A stretch of DNA of 64,000 bases from Cepaea nemoralis (GCA_014155875.1 JACEFZ010017398.1:212501-276500); one strand, 5' to 3'. Shown: positions 1 to 24,946, counted from the stretch's first letter. Translations and numbers: made by a program. Notes: generated from the sequence alone by a model not told the origin.

Positions 1-144
1 TTCATTAATCAATCCTATGGCAGCTGTTGTTTCCAATATATGTTTTTTATAAGTCTAATGTCTTTCCCATCAATTTGTAGATCTGCAAGCATATCCACCA
101 TGTTGACATGTTATAGAAGAATGATAAACCACAGACAGATTAAA

Positions 145-345
145 AGCGTAACAAAGATATATTGGAAAATAAAAGTGAATAAAGAAGTCCGACAACATTT
201 TTGGGCACGTCATGAGAAGGGGAAAGTTTGATCACAGGAAAGTTGGAGGGTAAGAGAGAAAATACTAGACAGTTTAGCATGATGGCATGGAGGACATCTT
301 TACCAGAAATGATTGACAGTATATGAGACAGTAGGCCGTGAACAG
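145..345 (+). pseudogene. RTE LINE 3'-terminal fragment (degenerate)
   Basis: Seen: the + strand retains a decayed version of the RTE C-terminal tail found intact at 16.98-17.2 kb. It has a FGHVMRR-like stretch (FWARHEKGK here), then a TTGKIEGKR-like stretch and the W(R)N-like tail, with stops and frameshifts. No full motif survives. It is called only by comparison with the better copies in this window, and a SINE-1 copy follows it. Confidence 0.45.
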
Positions 346-397
346 ACTTGATGGTCAGAACCACATAGCATGGACTATAAGCAGAAGAAGTTAAAGT

Positions 398-575
398 TAG
401 TTGCATATCCCTTACGGGATGTCGCAGTCAACCCCCGCATTATTTGACTCTGTGATTTCCTGGCAAGTTTACGTTCAGCATTTTGCCATTGTTTTCTTAA
501 CAACAGGCACTCATGCCATTGTATGAAAATCGACGCAAGGTTGTCCGCTGCCAAATCGCCCACAGCTGTGAAGAA
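398..575 (-). mobile_element. SINE-1 copy (tRNA-headed SINE), minus orientation
   Basis: This matches the body of the dispersed SINE family best seen at 62405-62631. On the + strand it starts with a GTTGCATATCCCTTAC-like 3' end, then the GCAGTCAAC...CCGCATT block, then the GTTTACGTTCAGCA...TTTGCCATTG block. The tRNA-like head is on the right and degenerate. No clean target duplication was recognised. Confidence 0.6.
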
Positions 576-924
576 AATTGTTTTATATTATCCTTGTGTA
601 TTATTTAAAAAGTCCTTTCTTATAGGTTTTGATGTATTTTTGTCTTTTTGTTTCCTTGGACTTACATGGTATTAGGAAACCAAATGTGTTACCAGTGTTA
701 GACTTTATCAAAAGACAGCAAGTAATTTGGATTGGCCACAAATCATAGCTACCAACATTGCTAATGTGGACAATTTATCTCAAGTGAATAAAGGAAGAAA
801 TAGAAAAACTGCAGTCTGAGCACTAAAGTGAGAATCAAAGATGGAAGGCATATCTGGTCCCAAATTCCATGCTGACGTCTGTAGTATAGGCAGATGGCTT
901 ACAAATATGTCAGATCTATGTATG

Positions 925-1165
925 AGAGTGGCTGTCTCCATGGTGAAGGGGTTATGGACATGGTTCGTAATCCCGCTTACTCGTGTTCGAAACACAGCTG
1001 CATGCAGTTTGGCAGCAGGCCGTGTTGCGCTGGGTTTTAACAAATTGATAAGGGAGACGTTCGTTCAGAAAGCAAAGTGGCAAGCTATTGAACGTAAATT
1101 TGCCAAGACAACAACAACAGTAAAATGCTGGTGTTGACAGTGATGTCCTGTAAAAAAAGGGTATA
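925..1165 (+). mobile_element. SINE-1 copy, plus orientation
   Basis: The tRNA-like head is at 930-995, with a TGGTGAAGGGGTT A-box-like segment and GTGTTCGAAACAC as B box. The body follows with GTTCAGAAAGCAA...GGCAAGCTATTGAACGTAA, AAATGCTGGTGTTGACAG and a CCTGTAAA 3' end. An A-rich tail follows. The order of blocks is the same as in the copies at 7885, 27040 and 27318. Confidence 0.65.
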
Positions 1166-1512
1166 TTAAAACAAAAAACAAAAAAATGTATAAGAGTATA
1201 TGTATAACCACAGTTCCACCAGTATATTTTGTTTACCACAAATGAGAAAGAAGAAGATGGTTGGTGGTTGGGTGTGAATGTTCTGGAAGACTTTGAGTCC
1301 GAAAAACTGCTGAAAAGGGCTTGCATATATTTTGGAGTAAAGTTGGTGTAGAGACTTTCCACCAAACCCAGAATTGATCATCTCCATAGGAAGATGCGTA
1401 ACCAGAACAAATGATACACCTACATATTTTCATACACAGCCGGAAAGTGCTTTTATATTTTAATATTTGATTTGTAAGTAGAAATAGAAAGAAAATTAAT
1501 AATGTTATTAGT

Positions 1513-14017
<12,505 letters not shown>

Positions 14018-14534
14018 CCTGTTCTTCTGCAGCTGTGAAATTCATAAAGTATTCCACATTGGGGCATGAAAACATTAAATCCGGAATTGAGTAGCACACT
14101 CATCTTTGCCTTATTTGGTATGAATTAATTGTCAAAATACCTCTCTCATTAGAGCACAGGCCCTCACCCAACACGCCAAGCCCTTTGTAGACATGTCCTG
14201 GTTTAGTTGGATTTTGTCGGATTTTGTCCAGGTTTTGTTGGATTTTGTCCAGGTTTTGTTGGATTTTGTCCTGGTTTAGTTGGACTGTGCAGCTAAAGTG
14301 TTCTACAGCATGAAGTAGTCAGTCTCATGCCAACCCACCTTAGTCTCCTCCTGTGACATGCATGGTAGGTTAGTGTTAAAATTGACCTGGCTATAAAATT
14401 GACCCAGTCTAACATAGGTGCCTGGAAATGTTTTTGGGAGTAAGGGCGGCTGGCACGATGTTGGCCACAACACCAGTGAGGGCATTTAGTGCTAGCATCA
14501 AGGTGTAGACACGGGTTTTGACTTTTCTTTATTA

Positions 14535-14668
14535 TACTAATCAATTAGTAACAGATTCTTTGAAGAATAATTTCAATTAGGAACAGATTCTTTGAAAAAT
14601 AATTATATTAGTAACAGATTCTTTGAAGAATAATTATATTAGTAACAGATTCTTTGAAGAATAATTAT
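14535..14668 (+). repeat. 31-bp tandem repeat, four copies
   Basis: The unit AACAGATTCTTTGAAGAATA + ATTATATTAGT is repeated four times. The first copies are slightly diverged. Confidence 0.8.
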
Positions 14669-15201
14669 CTTTCTTTATGTATGTAATTTATGACTTTCCT
14701 GACAATTGTATTATGTTACTTGGAAACTTGAAAGTATGGTTATATTTTTTTTAAAAGCCTTGTAGAGAGAAATTAATCAACTGCAGTCTGGTTCACCGCC
14801 AAGTGGCTTGGATGTCCACAGATCATATTCACCTGCTGAGTTGTCCAGCAAGATTCTCCAGTAGAGGTGTCTAGTAAGATTCATCCAGTAAAGTTCTAAT
14901 AGAGCTGTAGTTTACTTTTAGAGCTGGTGACAGTCAAGTCTGTTGACTGTGTCCATAACTGTCCTCTATTGAAAAGTACAGATGAAGATATTGTTGAGGG
15001 GAACTAAACACACATTTGTTTGTCAGGAGTGCAATTATGCCTGTTGAGTAAGTTGTACAGTTCTCACCACACAGAATTGTATTTCACCAGTACATTTAGA
15101 AATGTACCAAGCACCATCAATATTTGCTTCATTAGAGCTTATATGTCATAATGAGCTGTATTTTGCAATTTGTTTTGTTTTTGAAATAGTGATACATTTT
15201 G

Positions 15202-15207
15202 AATAAA
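15202..15207 (+). terminator. Candidate polyadenylation signal for SPG7
   Basis: AATAAA lies about 1.19 kb after the SPG7 stop, followed by a GT/T-rich downstream element within 20-40 bp. Confidence 0.45.
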
Positions 15208-15529
15208 TCTAAAAATTGTGTGCTTTGAATTTTGTGCTTTGTTGTGACTTAATGAGTATCTTCTGAAAAATAACATTGTCACAGCTTTCCATTAACTAAA
15301 ATAAGAATTGGGCAACCTTTCAGGGTTTATGATCACAAGAAGACAGCGCCCACAAAGAACTTGGCACTAACGCACAAGTCTCTGTCTCTTAAACGCACTC
15401 AATTAATTTCTCTCCCACGCACTCTGATAACTCCCTTACAGTTTTTCTTGCTTTACCTCCTCCCCACTTTGTCTCTCTATTCTTCCTCCTTTCTTCCTGG
15501 GATCTCATTTCTATCCATGCTGATTCATG

Positions 15530-15655
15530 TAACCAAACTTCTCATTTCTATCCATGCTGATTCATGTAGCCATTTCTATCCATGCTGCTTCATGTAGCCA
15601 TTTCTATCCATGCTGATTCATGTAGCCAACTTCTCATTTCTATCCATGCTGAAAC
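15530..15655 (+). repeat. Short tandem repeat, TTTCTATCCATGCTGATTCA module
   Basis: Four to five copies of TTTCTATCCATGCTGATTCA + TGTAGCCA, 27-36 bp each with indels, lie between SPG7 and the RTE element. Confidence 0.75.
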
Positions 15656-15929
15656 TCCTAATTTCTGCCCATTCTCTAAATGGTGAGGCAGATACTGCCG
15701 TTAGGGCATGTAGTTTCCTGCTATGTGTCTGTGATATGATAGTGCCGTGTTATTTTGTTGGCCTGAATGCACAGAGCAATAGTGGCCACTATGTTCATGA
15801 CATTATCAGTGCAGTTCCCTGTCAACTGCACTAATGAACCAGCTAGGAAGTCTCAACAAGTCTCCAAATACAGCAACATCCAACAAATACCCCAGCATTT
15901 TTATTTTGGTTGTATATTCGTTACAGCAA

Positions 15930-17215
15930 TTGAATGTGAAGATTTTTGTACATTTAACCTCATAAACCATGTCACTAAGCTTCTACTCAGAATTATAATG
16001 AAAAGAACAAGAAAGAAAATAAAAATGGGAATTAGTGAAGAACAGTACGGTTTTATGGAAGGAAAGGGTACAAACAATGCAATATATATATTACGAACAC
16101 TAATAGAAAGGTCAATAGAGAAACAGAGAGACATATATTTATGCTTCATAGATTATACGAAGGCATTTGATAAAGTAAAACATGATGAGCTGATTAAAAT
16201 GTTGGAAGATATCAACATTGATGGGAAAGATTTAAGAATAATAAAGAATATATACTGGAACCAAGTAGCAGCAATTAAACTGGGAAATAAAGAGGGTAGT
16301 TACGAACAGATAAAGCTAGGAGTACGACAGGGGTGTGTCTTGTCACCCGATCTCTTCTCCCTATATAGCGAAGTAATGAGAGAGATCAAAGAGAAGCCAG
16401 GAATACTAATCGGAGGATATAATATAAACAATATACGCTATGCAGATGACACAGTATTGGTTGTGGATTATGCAACAGACCTACAACAATTATTAGACAT
16501 TGTAGTATCAGAGAGTGTACAGAAAGGACTCTCCTTGAATATCAAGAAAACAGTAACAATGGTGATATCAAAGAAAATGGGGACACCAAAATGTGACATA
16601 GAAATAGAAGGGGAAATTCTCAACCAAGTGGATAATTTTAAATACCTAGGGGCACTTATAACATCAGATGGAAGATGTACAACAGAGATTAAGAGCAGAA
16701 TAGGGCAGGCAAAAGCCGCATTTCAGAAAATGAAGAGTATCTTATGCAATAAGTCGCTATCAATGAATGTAAGAAAGAGAGTGCTAAAATGCTATATAGA
16801 ACCAGTTTTGCTGTATGGCAGCGAATCTTGGAATGTAAATGAACAAATTAGGAAGAACTTAGAAGCAACGGAGATGTGGTTTTTAAGACGAATGTTGCGA
16901 ATTCCTTGGACTGCCAGAGTAACTAACAACGATTGCCTGAAAGAGGCTAATGAAACTAGAACACTATATACAACAAAAAGAAAGAGACAAACAGCTTTCT
17001 TTGGTCATGTGATGAGAAGAGAGGCATTGGAGAATATCGTGACAACTGGAAAGATCGAGGGGAAGAGAGGCAGAGGCAGACCAAGAGAAATGATGCTGGA
17101 CAGATTGAGACGGTGACATGGAGGAACATCATCAGCAGAGTTGATCCAGAACACCAAAGACCGAGATCTGAGGAGAGCCATGAACGCCTACGCCAGCTGG
17201 CATGGCACTTGATGA
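15930..17215 (+). mobile_element. RTE-clade non-LTR retrotransposon, 5'-truncated
   Basis: This is a 5'-truncated LINE that begins within the reverse transcriptase. The order RT, then TTGKIEGKRGRGRPRE, then a short tail ending in (GAT)n at about 17207-17224 is typical of the RTE clade, whose 3' ends are short simple repeats rather than poly(A). A SINE-1 copy lies directly downstream. Several shorter copies of the same family lie at 11.64 kb (minus), 27.78 kb (+) and elsewhere. Confidence 0.85.
15932..17116 (+). pseudogene. RTE reverse transcriptase, C-terminal about 390 aa, open frame
   Basis: The frame is open from the truncated 5' border to TGA at 17114-17116. RT motifs in order are EEQYGFMEGKGT, LCFIDYTKAFDKVKHDEL (motif A Asp), LGVRQGCVLSPDLFSLYSE (motif B) and NIRYADDTVL (catalytic YADD). 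Next come GLSLNIKKT, YLGALITSDGRCTTEIKSRI, CYIEPVLLYGSESW and RKRQTAFFGHVMRREALENI. The endonuclease domain is absent, so the copy is dead despite its clean frame. The ATG upstream at 15767 belongs to flanking sequence and is not the protein start. Confidence 0.85.
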
Positions 17216-17223
17216 TGATGATG

Positions 17224-17463
17224 ATCCCTTACAGGGCACTGCGGTCAACACCAGCATTTTTCAGCTGCTGTTGATGTACTAGGCAAGTTCTACGTTCTGT
17301 AGTTCGCCATTGCTTTCTGAACTACCGGCTCCCATACCAACACGTTATAACACAACCCGACATGGTCTGCTGCACAAATCGGTCACAGCTGAGTTTTTAA
17401 CGCCTGGTAGGCGGCTCATGAACCGCGTTCGCAAACCTTTGGCCACGGAGACCCCAACAAATA
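17224..17463 (-). mobile_element. SINE-1 copy, minus orientation
   Basis: The + strand begins CCCTTACAGGGCACTGCGGT. It continues with the ACACCAGCATTTTTCAGCTG, GATGTACTAGGCAAG and GTTCGCCATTGCTTTCTGAA blocks, then the tRNA-like head (AACGCCTGGTAGGCGGC, GCCACGGAGACC). It sits directly on the (GAT)n tail of the RTE element. Confidence 0.75.
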
Positions 17464-17590
17464 CAGCAACATTACATACATCCAACAAATACCCCAACAT
17501 AATCCAACAAATACAGCAACATACATCCAACAAATACCCCAACATGCATCCAACATACATCCAATAAATATCCCAACGTACATCCAACTA
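17460..17590 (+). repeat. AACATACATCCAACAAATACCCC short tandem repeat
   Basis: Irregular 17-23-bp copies of ACATCCAACAAATA and CCCCAACAT follow the SINE copy. A related ACATCCAACAAATACCCC also lies at 15868-15895. Confidence 0.65.
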
Positions 17591-17924
17591 TTGGTATATC
17601 CTGATGCAGCTGTTGCTTCTCTTATTTAATATTATTAGGTATCTTAGGGGCGCAGCAGACAGGCAGCATTTCTTCTGTGAAGGTTTGGGTGATACCAAGA
17701 GACATAGGTTGAAGAGAGGCAGGTCTTGGATGGCACAAACTGAAGACAATCAATTAAATTTGTGGAGTTTGTAAGATGCCGCGCAGAGAAATATGGGTCA
17801 TGTCACCACCAAACAAAGAAGCATTACACAGGCTGAGAGTGCTGATAATTCTTTACAGTTGCCTAGTTTATCATGATTCGCCTAATTACAAATCATCACA
17901 AGAAAAGGACAGGGACACTGAAAT

Positions 17925-18580
17925 TAGCAACATGGAATGTTTGTTCCACTAGGAAGAAGGAAATACCACAATGCAATATACAAGTAAATGAGAATATTCT
18001 TAAACAAGTGAATGGAATCTTGGAAGACTCATAACATCTGATGGGAGATGCTTTGAAGAGATTAGAACGATTACATGGCGAAGGTAGCCTTTTGCAAGAT
18101 GAAAAACACACTGACCAATAAAAAGATCTCAATTGCTACGAGAAAAAGAGTGTTGAGGTGCTACATAGAGTCTGTACTTTTGTATGGATGTGAAGTGTGA
18201 AAAATGAGCAGTCAAGCTGAAAAACATCTGATGGCTGTGAAAATGTGGTTTCTGAGGAAAATATAAAGAATATCATGGACAGAAAAACCAATGACCAAGT
18301 CCTACAAGACATAAATGAAAATCTTAAACTGATTAGAGAAATTACACGTAGACAGTCAAAATTTGTTGGGCATAGAAATAAATTGGGGTACTTGGTGACA
18401 ACTGACAAAATCGAGGGTAAGAGAACAAAGGAAAGACAGAAGTAAATACCCGGATGGCTTGGCCACGTGGTATGGTCGTGACAAGAACACTGAGCTGATC
18501 CACGACTGGTGATCGGGTGAAATGGTGAATCATGACTGCCCACGCTTATCGGTATGGCACATGATGGAAAGATGCTACAA
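17925..18580 (+). pseudogene. RTE LINE 3' fragment, heavily frameshifted
   Basis: It parallels the copy at 10.45-11.1 kb: SDGRCFEEIRT-like, an SLLYGCEV-like segment, then VLQDINENLKLIREITRRQS and a degraded FGHRNKLGYLVTTDKIEGKR. Many frameshifts and stops are present. Confidence 0.65.
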
Positions 18581-19265
18581 GTATCAGTGAACCAGATGAT
18601 AGAAGACAACTTACACCCTGACGATGTGATTATATACACTGATGTGTTTCTGGTGTGAGATAAAAGGAGTGGGTAGGTTTTCATTAGGACACTTCTAAAG
18701 AAGAGAATGGCATATGCTACTACAGCATCTAGTATGAGAATGGAAGGTCAGCCTGTTATGGCAGTGTTCCCAGTGGTTGGAGGGCAGCCCAGCCAGACAT
18801 ATGTTTATAACAAACTCAGGAAATATGCTACCGATAGTGGAAACTAGCTTGTTCTGAGTGGAGTAGTTCGTATCCCTCCACAAAGATTACGAGCAAATCA
18901 TGGATTTTCTGCCGGGCAATGAACAGGCGGATAGACTGGCTGCTGCTGCCCCTCTAGGCAAAGGGCTACTTTATGATAAGGGTTATGTGATGAGGGCTCT
19001 CTTGGACCAGATGGAGAGTGAAGCTGAACAGACACAGTGTCCAAATCTGGAGAGAGTTGGGTCAAGAACCGACATCACAGTATTCAGAACATTCCCATTG
19101 CTCTGGTCTCAATTGCAACATCCAGCGAAGAGGCTCAATACTAATGGTACCAATAGCAGTTTGATTATATGTTTGTCTGGAATTTCCTCGGAGTTTTGAG
19201 CGTTGGCCAAATCCTCTGGTCACTCCCTGCAGCACCATTCTCCCCAAACCATGATGATCGTCCCC
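18580..19265 (+). pseudogene. RNase H-bearing LINE remnant
   Basis: The phrase DDVIIYTDVF at about 18620 resembles an RNase H first-Asp motif. FLPGNEQADRLAAAA at 18906-18950 resembles the RNase H C-terminal GNE.AD..A motif of jockey/CR1-type LINEs. The sequence between has stops. The trailing 19090-19265 block is repeated at 8130-8330. This is a different LINE family from the RTE fragments around it. Confidence 0.6.
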
Positions 19266-20092
19266 TTCTTCTGCACTATGCACACGATTACAAAATGGCC
19301 TCGACCACATCTGCCTTACCATCCACTAGTACCTCACCAAGTGGTGTAAACCCAGCCAATTTGTCCGCCTACTCGTTTCCCATCACACCAACATACCCTA
19401 GCGGAAAAGTCCAACAGATGCCCTCTATTTGTAACTGTTGAATTGAAGCCTGCAACTCTGTCCGAGCATGCCTGTCTTCACCTTTCTCATCATACTTTGG
19501 GAGTCCGTTACAATCATGGCATGACATTCGTGTGCTGTTTGTCTTCCAGCCAGTGGAACGCCACCATGACTGCCTCCACCTCCATTCTCAGACGATGTGG
19601 TATCATATGCCAGGCTCTCCTGCACCAAACACCGACCATCGCCACGAACCCCCGTGCATTTCTTTTAGCTCTTAGCACAGAGCCATCGATTTAGATGATT
19701 ATCTGGAAAGACTAACTTATAAGGAAATTAGAGGATCTGGGAGACACTCAATACGTAAAAGGCAAGCCAACTATCAGCTTCAGCACCCTTCGTGTGCTTT
19801 TTAGGAGGGGGACTGGGCAATATGCTTGAGAATGTTCCACTTGCAGTGATGTCGACTCTGTAACAAAGTATTCACGAAGTAGTCTGTTTTCTTGATATTC
19901 AAGGAAAGTACTATTTTACACACTCTCTATTACTGCCTATATTTAACAGATGTTGCAGATCCCTTGGGTATTTATTTAGCTATCAATATATCATGTGTCA
20001 TCTGCATTACGTAGGTTGTTTATATTAAGTATAAACTCCGACTTGTACTCCTCATCCATCTTTGTTCTCTCTAATTATTATTTCACTAGAGA
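19266..20092 (+). other. Intergenic, nothing recognised
   Basis: There are no coding similarities or RNA genes that I can support. The phrase CTCTAATTATTA occurs at about 20071 and again at 20151, flanking a GA/poly-G tract. Confidence 0.35.
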
Positions 20093-20131
20093 ACTAGAGA
20101 GAGAGAGAGAGGGGGGGGGGGGGGGGGGGGG
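20093..20131 (+). repeat. (GA)n followed by poly-G
   Basis: Short GA dinucleotide run passing into about 21 consecutive G residues immediately upstream of the 5'-truncated Tx1-like element. Confidence 0.9.
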
Positions 20132-20157
20132 AGGATGTGAGATGCAACTACTCTAAT

Positions 20158-20763
20158 TATTACGAACAATAATCACAGAGTGTTGATCACGATACCAGGG
20201 AGAAAGACCAATTGTCCAGCGTGTGGGCAAAACAACCACTGGGCAAATAAATGCCCAAGTCGACGACAACCGATGACACCAACAGCAGCAGCAATCAGTG
20301 TACAAAGCCAAGAAGATTTCCCACCACTCGAAAGAGAAACTTCTCCACAGGGAGAGATTGAACTGACGCAAACTTTCAGTAGTCAAATCAACACACAAGA
20401 AGACAGAAACACACAAGAAAGTAAGACAAGAAATCAACACAAAGAATTAAGACTGACGCTTTTCAACTCGTCAACAAACCAATGAAGAGAAAATGGGCTA
20501 ACAGAAGACTACTGCAGTCGAAACACAGCGATGACACAAAAACAGATGACTTACCACTGCCAAAGAAAGAAAAAGTCAAAGCGACTATAGGCAAGACAAA
20601 GGAAACTGAACAAGAACAACAAGAGGAGACACAAGTACAAGACGAAGACGACATATACAGCATACAGGACACTCTCTTCATAGATACAAACACAAGTGAT
20701 AAAAACGAGGATCAAGATGATCCTCTCATACAAACTTTTGCTACTACAGACTTGCTCGCCTAA
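20158..20763 (+). pseudogene. Tx1-like ORF1, C-terminal part with frameshift
   Basis: The zinc knuckle CPACGQNNHWANKC (CX2CX4HX4C) at about 20216-20257 is intact. It is followed by PPLERETSPQGEIELTQTF and an acidic/Gln-rich C-terminus ending at TAA about 20761. One frame change near 20440-20485 breaks the frame relative to the intact ORF1 at 42276-43394. ORF1 proteins of this group bind nucleic acid as chaperones. Confidence 0.8.
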
Positions 20764-23700
20764 ATGTACCCACCATGGATAATAATTTTGCGTGTGATTC
20801 TATACACTTATTAAATCTCATTCATTTGATTTTACTTAAATTATAATGACTAGTGATTTAGTTATTATTACTTTAAACATTTGTGGTATACGTTCAAAAT
20901 TACAACATATTATCACACTAATAAAGAAACACAAACCAGACTTTATACTACTACAAGAAACAAATATATGTTCAAAAACATTCGCACAATATATCACCAC
21001 ACAGCTAGGCCTCAAACATTCATGCTTTAGTTTAGGCACACACAAAATTGGGTCAGGAACAGCTATTCTGCAGACATCAGACAGGTTGGATATAATTAAA
21101 ACACACACGGAAAACCAGGGACGAATCTCCATAATACAGGTTGAAAACACTATACATGCATACACCATAGTGAACATACATGCACCACCTAATTACAATC
21201 ATCAACCAAAATTTTACCAAGAATTAGACACCTTAATTATACAAACATACAGAGGGCAAAATGTTATCCTTGCAGGGGATTTCAATTTTGTACTCTCAGA
21301 TTTGGATATCGTAGGGGGAGTCAGAGCAGGAATCAAGACACAATTAAGGAGAAATGACAGGAATGGAATACATCAACTGGATATACTAAAAAATACCTTA
21401 GACACACAATTTAACAGGCGCTTTCAGATACAGACACCCTAATAACATTGCAATAACACAAAAATAGAGCTTACAATAGATAAGCCAGACGATAGAATAT
21501 ACACACCTTCAACACACCACATAATACACACACAAAACATCTACAAGAAACATTACAATATACAGATCACAAAGCAGTACTAGCACACATTACTACAGAC
21601 ACTACAAATATAAGGCCATCAAAAAGAACACCACATTGGAAGTTCAATAACACATTACTCCAAAACACAGGTTATGTACAACACATGACACACATTATTC
21701 TAACATACACTAATAGTACACCCACCGACAACATAACACAAATTAGGGATTTACTAAAGAATACAATACGTTATAGAACACAACATTTAGCATCCATCAT
21801 ACATAAAGACAGACAACAACAAGAACATATTATACAGACAGCAATACAACTCACAAAACAGACTGACAGGAATGCACTACACCTACACACACTAGAATCA
21901 CAATTAGAACAACACCAGCAACACGCATTCCGTGGTGCACTCCTTCGAACTAAACTTACTAACATATCAGAAGAAAGTCCCAGTAAACAACACCTTGCAT
22001 TAGAACACAACGTTCAACGTAACAGGCAAATAGGAGCAATAACAGACATGCAAGGAAACACACAAACAGAGGCAATACATATACTAGAAACATTCCAACA
22101 GTACTACACTGACCTATATACAGCAGAACCCGCCAACACACAAAGACAAAGTAGGTTCTTACAATACACAAAGAAACTGTCAGACACAGATAAGGACACA
22201 CTAGACACAGAGCTTACATTAGCAGACATAACACATGCACTCAATCAAATGCAAAAAGACAAAACACCAAGACCAGATGGACTCACAGTAGAATTATACC
22301 AACATTTCTTTCCTATTCTAGGCAATTTCCTTCTAAAAGTCTACCAAGAAGCTTTTCATAAACAAGAACTCCCAAACACTTGCAACATGTCATATATAAC
22401 ACTCATACCTAAAGACAACACAGACAAAACACAGCTGAAATACTATAGACCCATCTCATTATTAAACAGACTTTAAAATTCTAGCAAAATCACTTGCAAA
22501 CAAAATAAAACAATCCATGCCATCACTCATCCACCCAGACCAACAGTGCAGTATTCAACACAGAAACATACACCAACATACGCATTTCATTAGAGATTTC
22601 ATTACATACACCCACCAGAAAGACTGTCAATCCTCCATTTTATCGTTAGACCAGGAGAAGGCCTTTGACAGAATTTCACACTCATACTTACACAAAACAC
22701 TAGCACACTGTAACAAAGGACAATACTATAGACAGTGGATAGAAATATTGTATAAAAACCCTGAAAGTAAAGTACTGGTGAATCATTCACTCACTGCCAG
22801 TTTCAGAATCACAAGATCTGTCAGACAAGGGTATCCACTATCACCAGTCCTATATGTACTCACACTAGAACCACTCTTAGAAGCAATTAGACAGGACACT
22901 AACATTAAAGGTACATTTATACAAGGGTCTGGGGAACGGAAATTAATTGCTTATGCAGATGACATCGCTGTCTTCCCTACAACCAACACTTCCATAACGA
23001 ACATACTTCACACCTTCAGACAGTTTGGTGAAGGAAGTGGGGCCAAAATAAACATACAGAAGTCTAAAATAACGGGTCTGGGGAAGTGGAAGAATAAAGC
23101 AGATTTACCCCCGGATCTAACAGTCACAGATAACATGAAAATTTATGGGATCACATTTCCATCCAATCCCCCCAAAAAAACATACAGAAACATGGCAATC
23201 ACTGACAAAACAAATTATAGACATACTACATAGGTTCAAATACAAGACATCAACTATTTTTGTAAGAAGCACAATTGTAAATACCTTCATCATTTCAAAA
23301 ATAATATATTTAGCCACAGTATTAGACCCCCCAAAACAAACAATCACAGACATAAACAAACACATCCGACAATTCATCTTCAAAAACACAATTCACAGTA
23401 TAAAACACAAGACTTTAATACAAGATAAGAAACGAGGGGATGTTGCTCTACAGGACCTAAACACAAAAATACAAGCATTAAGAATCAACCACATAGGACG
23501 CATCATCAATCATCCAGATCAACACTCGCTAGCATTATACTATATTGCAATTAGATTACATAGAATTAAGAAAATAGACAAAACAACACCGCACTAGCAC
23601 TATTACGGCACACTACCGCACTTCTACAGAACATGTATGCAAGCAATTCAAGGCAATGAACACTTAATACAACAGACAACCAAGCAAATATACAAATATG

Positions 23701-23866
23701 TTTTGAAACAACAAGCCCCACCACTACGTCTGAGAATCAAAAGAGAATACAAATATTATATGAAAGACTATAGCTGCACCTTCACTAACTTACACAACAA
23801 ACATATCACATCGAAATCCAAAGAAGTAACATGCAGGCTAATTTATAATATGACCCCAACAACAGA

Positions 23867-23900
23867 GTGAGAGAGAGAGAGAGCAGCAGCAGCAGCAGCA
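23867..23900 (+). repeat. (GA)n(CAG)n expansion inside LINE ORF2
   Basis: A short AGAGAGCTGCA stretch in sister copies (near 32830 and 39170, minus) is expanded here into GA then CAG repeats. Confidence 0.7.
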
Positions 23901-24136
23901 CAAACATCTAAGCAAATAGCCCCATGTCAATTATGTAGACACAATATTCAGAAAACAGAGGACCATCTGTTTTATGGATGCCCAACAATCACAGCCACTA
24001 AGACCGCACTACAACAGTTAATAGAAACACACACACAAACAAGATAACCGACGTATACAAAGCAATATTCCTAAATACAATACCTACAACCACAAAAGAC
24101 AAACACACTAAACTTTTCGTAGCACTAGCGGAGTAT

Positions 24137-24385
24137 TTTTTTTTTTTTTTTAGCATATTCTTTACAGGACTTAGCTGTCAACACCAGCATCTTTCAGCTG
24201 TATGTTGATCTCTTGGCAAGATTACGCTCAGTAGTTTGCCATTGCTTTCTGAGTGGCCGGCTCAGTATCCCGCAAGTCACAAGCGGGGGTCAAACCTCCT
24301 CAGCTCTCGCTCCGCGATGAGACTCTGCGTGGTAAACGGGATTACAGAGAGAAACTGTTGTAACCCCACAGCCAGAGAGACCGGC
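24137..24385 (-). mobile_element. SINE-1 copy with 12-bp target duplication, inserted in LINE T1
   Basis: Target duplication CTAGCGGAGTAT is present at 24125-24136 and 24386-24397. The insert splits the LINE codons for LAEY and RNVIW. On the minus strand it starts GCCGGTCTCTCTGGCTG and ends CTGTAAAGAATATGCT followed by A-rich sequence (T-run at 24137-24151). The head region here is longer and different in its middle, but the body (AAAGCAATGGCAAACTACTG) is the SINE-1 body. Confidence 0.88.
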
Positions 24386-24510
24386 CTAGCGGAGTATAGA
24401 AACGTAATATGGTCTAGTTGAAACTCGGCCACTCACAATCACCACACAATACACCCACACATATTATCACAGATTTTTCAACAGAAAATCTCCCAGCTAT
24501 TCGCTGATTA

Positions 24511-24871
24511 AGCAAGCGCCACTCCCATCAGTTTTACACTACATAACATACATTTCAAACACACTATCACAGATAGTTCTATACTCCTAATGTGTACCAC
24601 TGAACTCAATCATTGGGGAACAAAGTGCCAGATAACTGAATACATGTCCCTTCTTTGTTACTGAGTCTGTTGGCCCAACCTTGACACTATGGGAGGGTGC
24701 CCTTTGTGAGTCAGTGGGTTTGTCGACGGAGGTTTGACCTTCGCCAGAAGGCAGCTCAGGTAAAATCTCTGTAGTGGTGGAAATTTTGCCATCTTGTGTA
24801 GCGAACCAAACAAATTCCAATCTACGCGTCCCCCTTTTCTCTCTCTCCCCTTCTCTCCCCTCCCTCCCCCG

Positions 24872-24946
<75 letters not shown>

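Larger units (their letters stand above)
14018..15225 (+). other. Probable SPG7 3' UTR
   Basis: Noncoding sequence follows the stop. A weak ATTAAA lies at 14074-14079 and a good AATAAA at 15202-15207, the latter followed by GT-rich text (GTGTGCTTTG, GTGCTTTGTTG). Inside are two short repeats: GATTTTGTCCAGGTTTTGTTG at 14200-14290, and a 31-bp AACAGATTCTTTGAAGAATA repeat, four copies, at 14548-14665. The UTR length is inferred. Confidence 0.5.
20846..24510 (+). pseudogene. Tx1-like ORF2 (APE endonuclease + reverse transcriptase), broken
   Basis: The N-terminal endonuclease spans 20846-21442: VIITLNICGIR, FILLQETN, VNIHAPPNYN and LAGDFNFV are recognisable. The RT spans 21685-23600: KTPRPDGLTVELYQHF, LIPKDNTDKTQLKYYRPISL, SLDQEKAFDRISHSY, SVRQGYPLSPVL and LIAYADDIAVF. 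The C-terminal Cys region is CQLCR-like in the family but degraded here. At least five frameshifts or stops occur (about 21410, 22476, 23230, 23597, 23870), plus a SINE insertion at 24137. The Asp-Asp catalytic pair is retained, but the copy cannot encode one protein. Confidence 0.85.

Noticed and set aside
15767..15931. N-terminal extension of the RTE frame from ATG 15767
   Set aside because: RTE similarity starts only near 15930; the upstream codons are flanking sequence that happens to be open.
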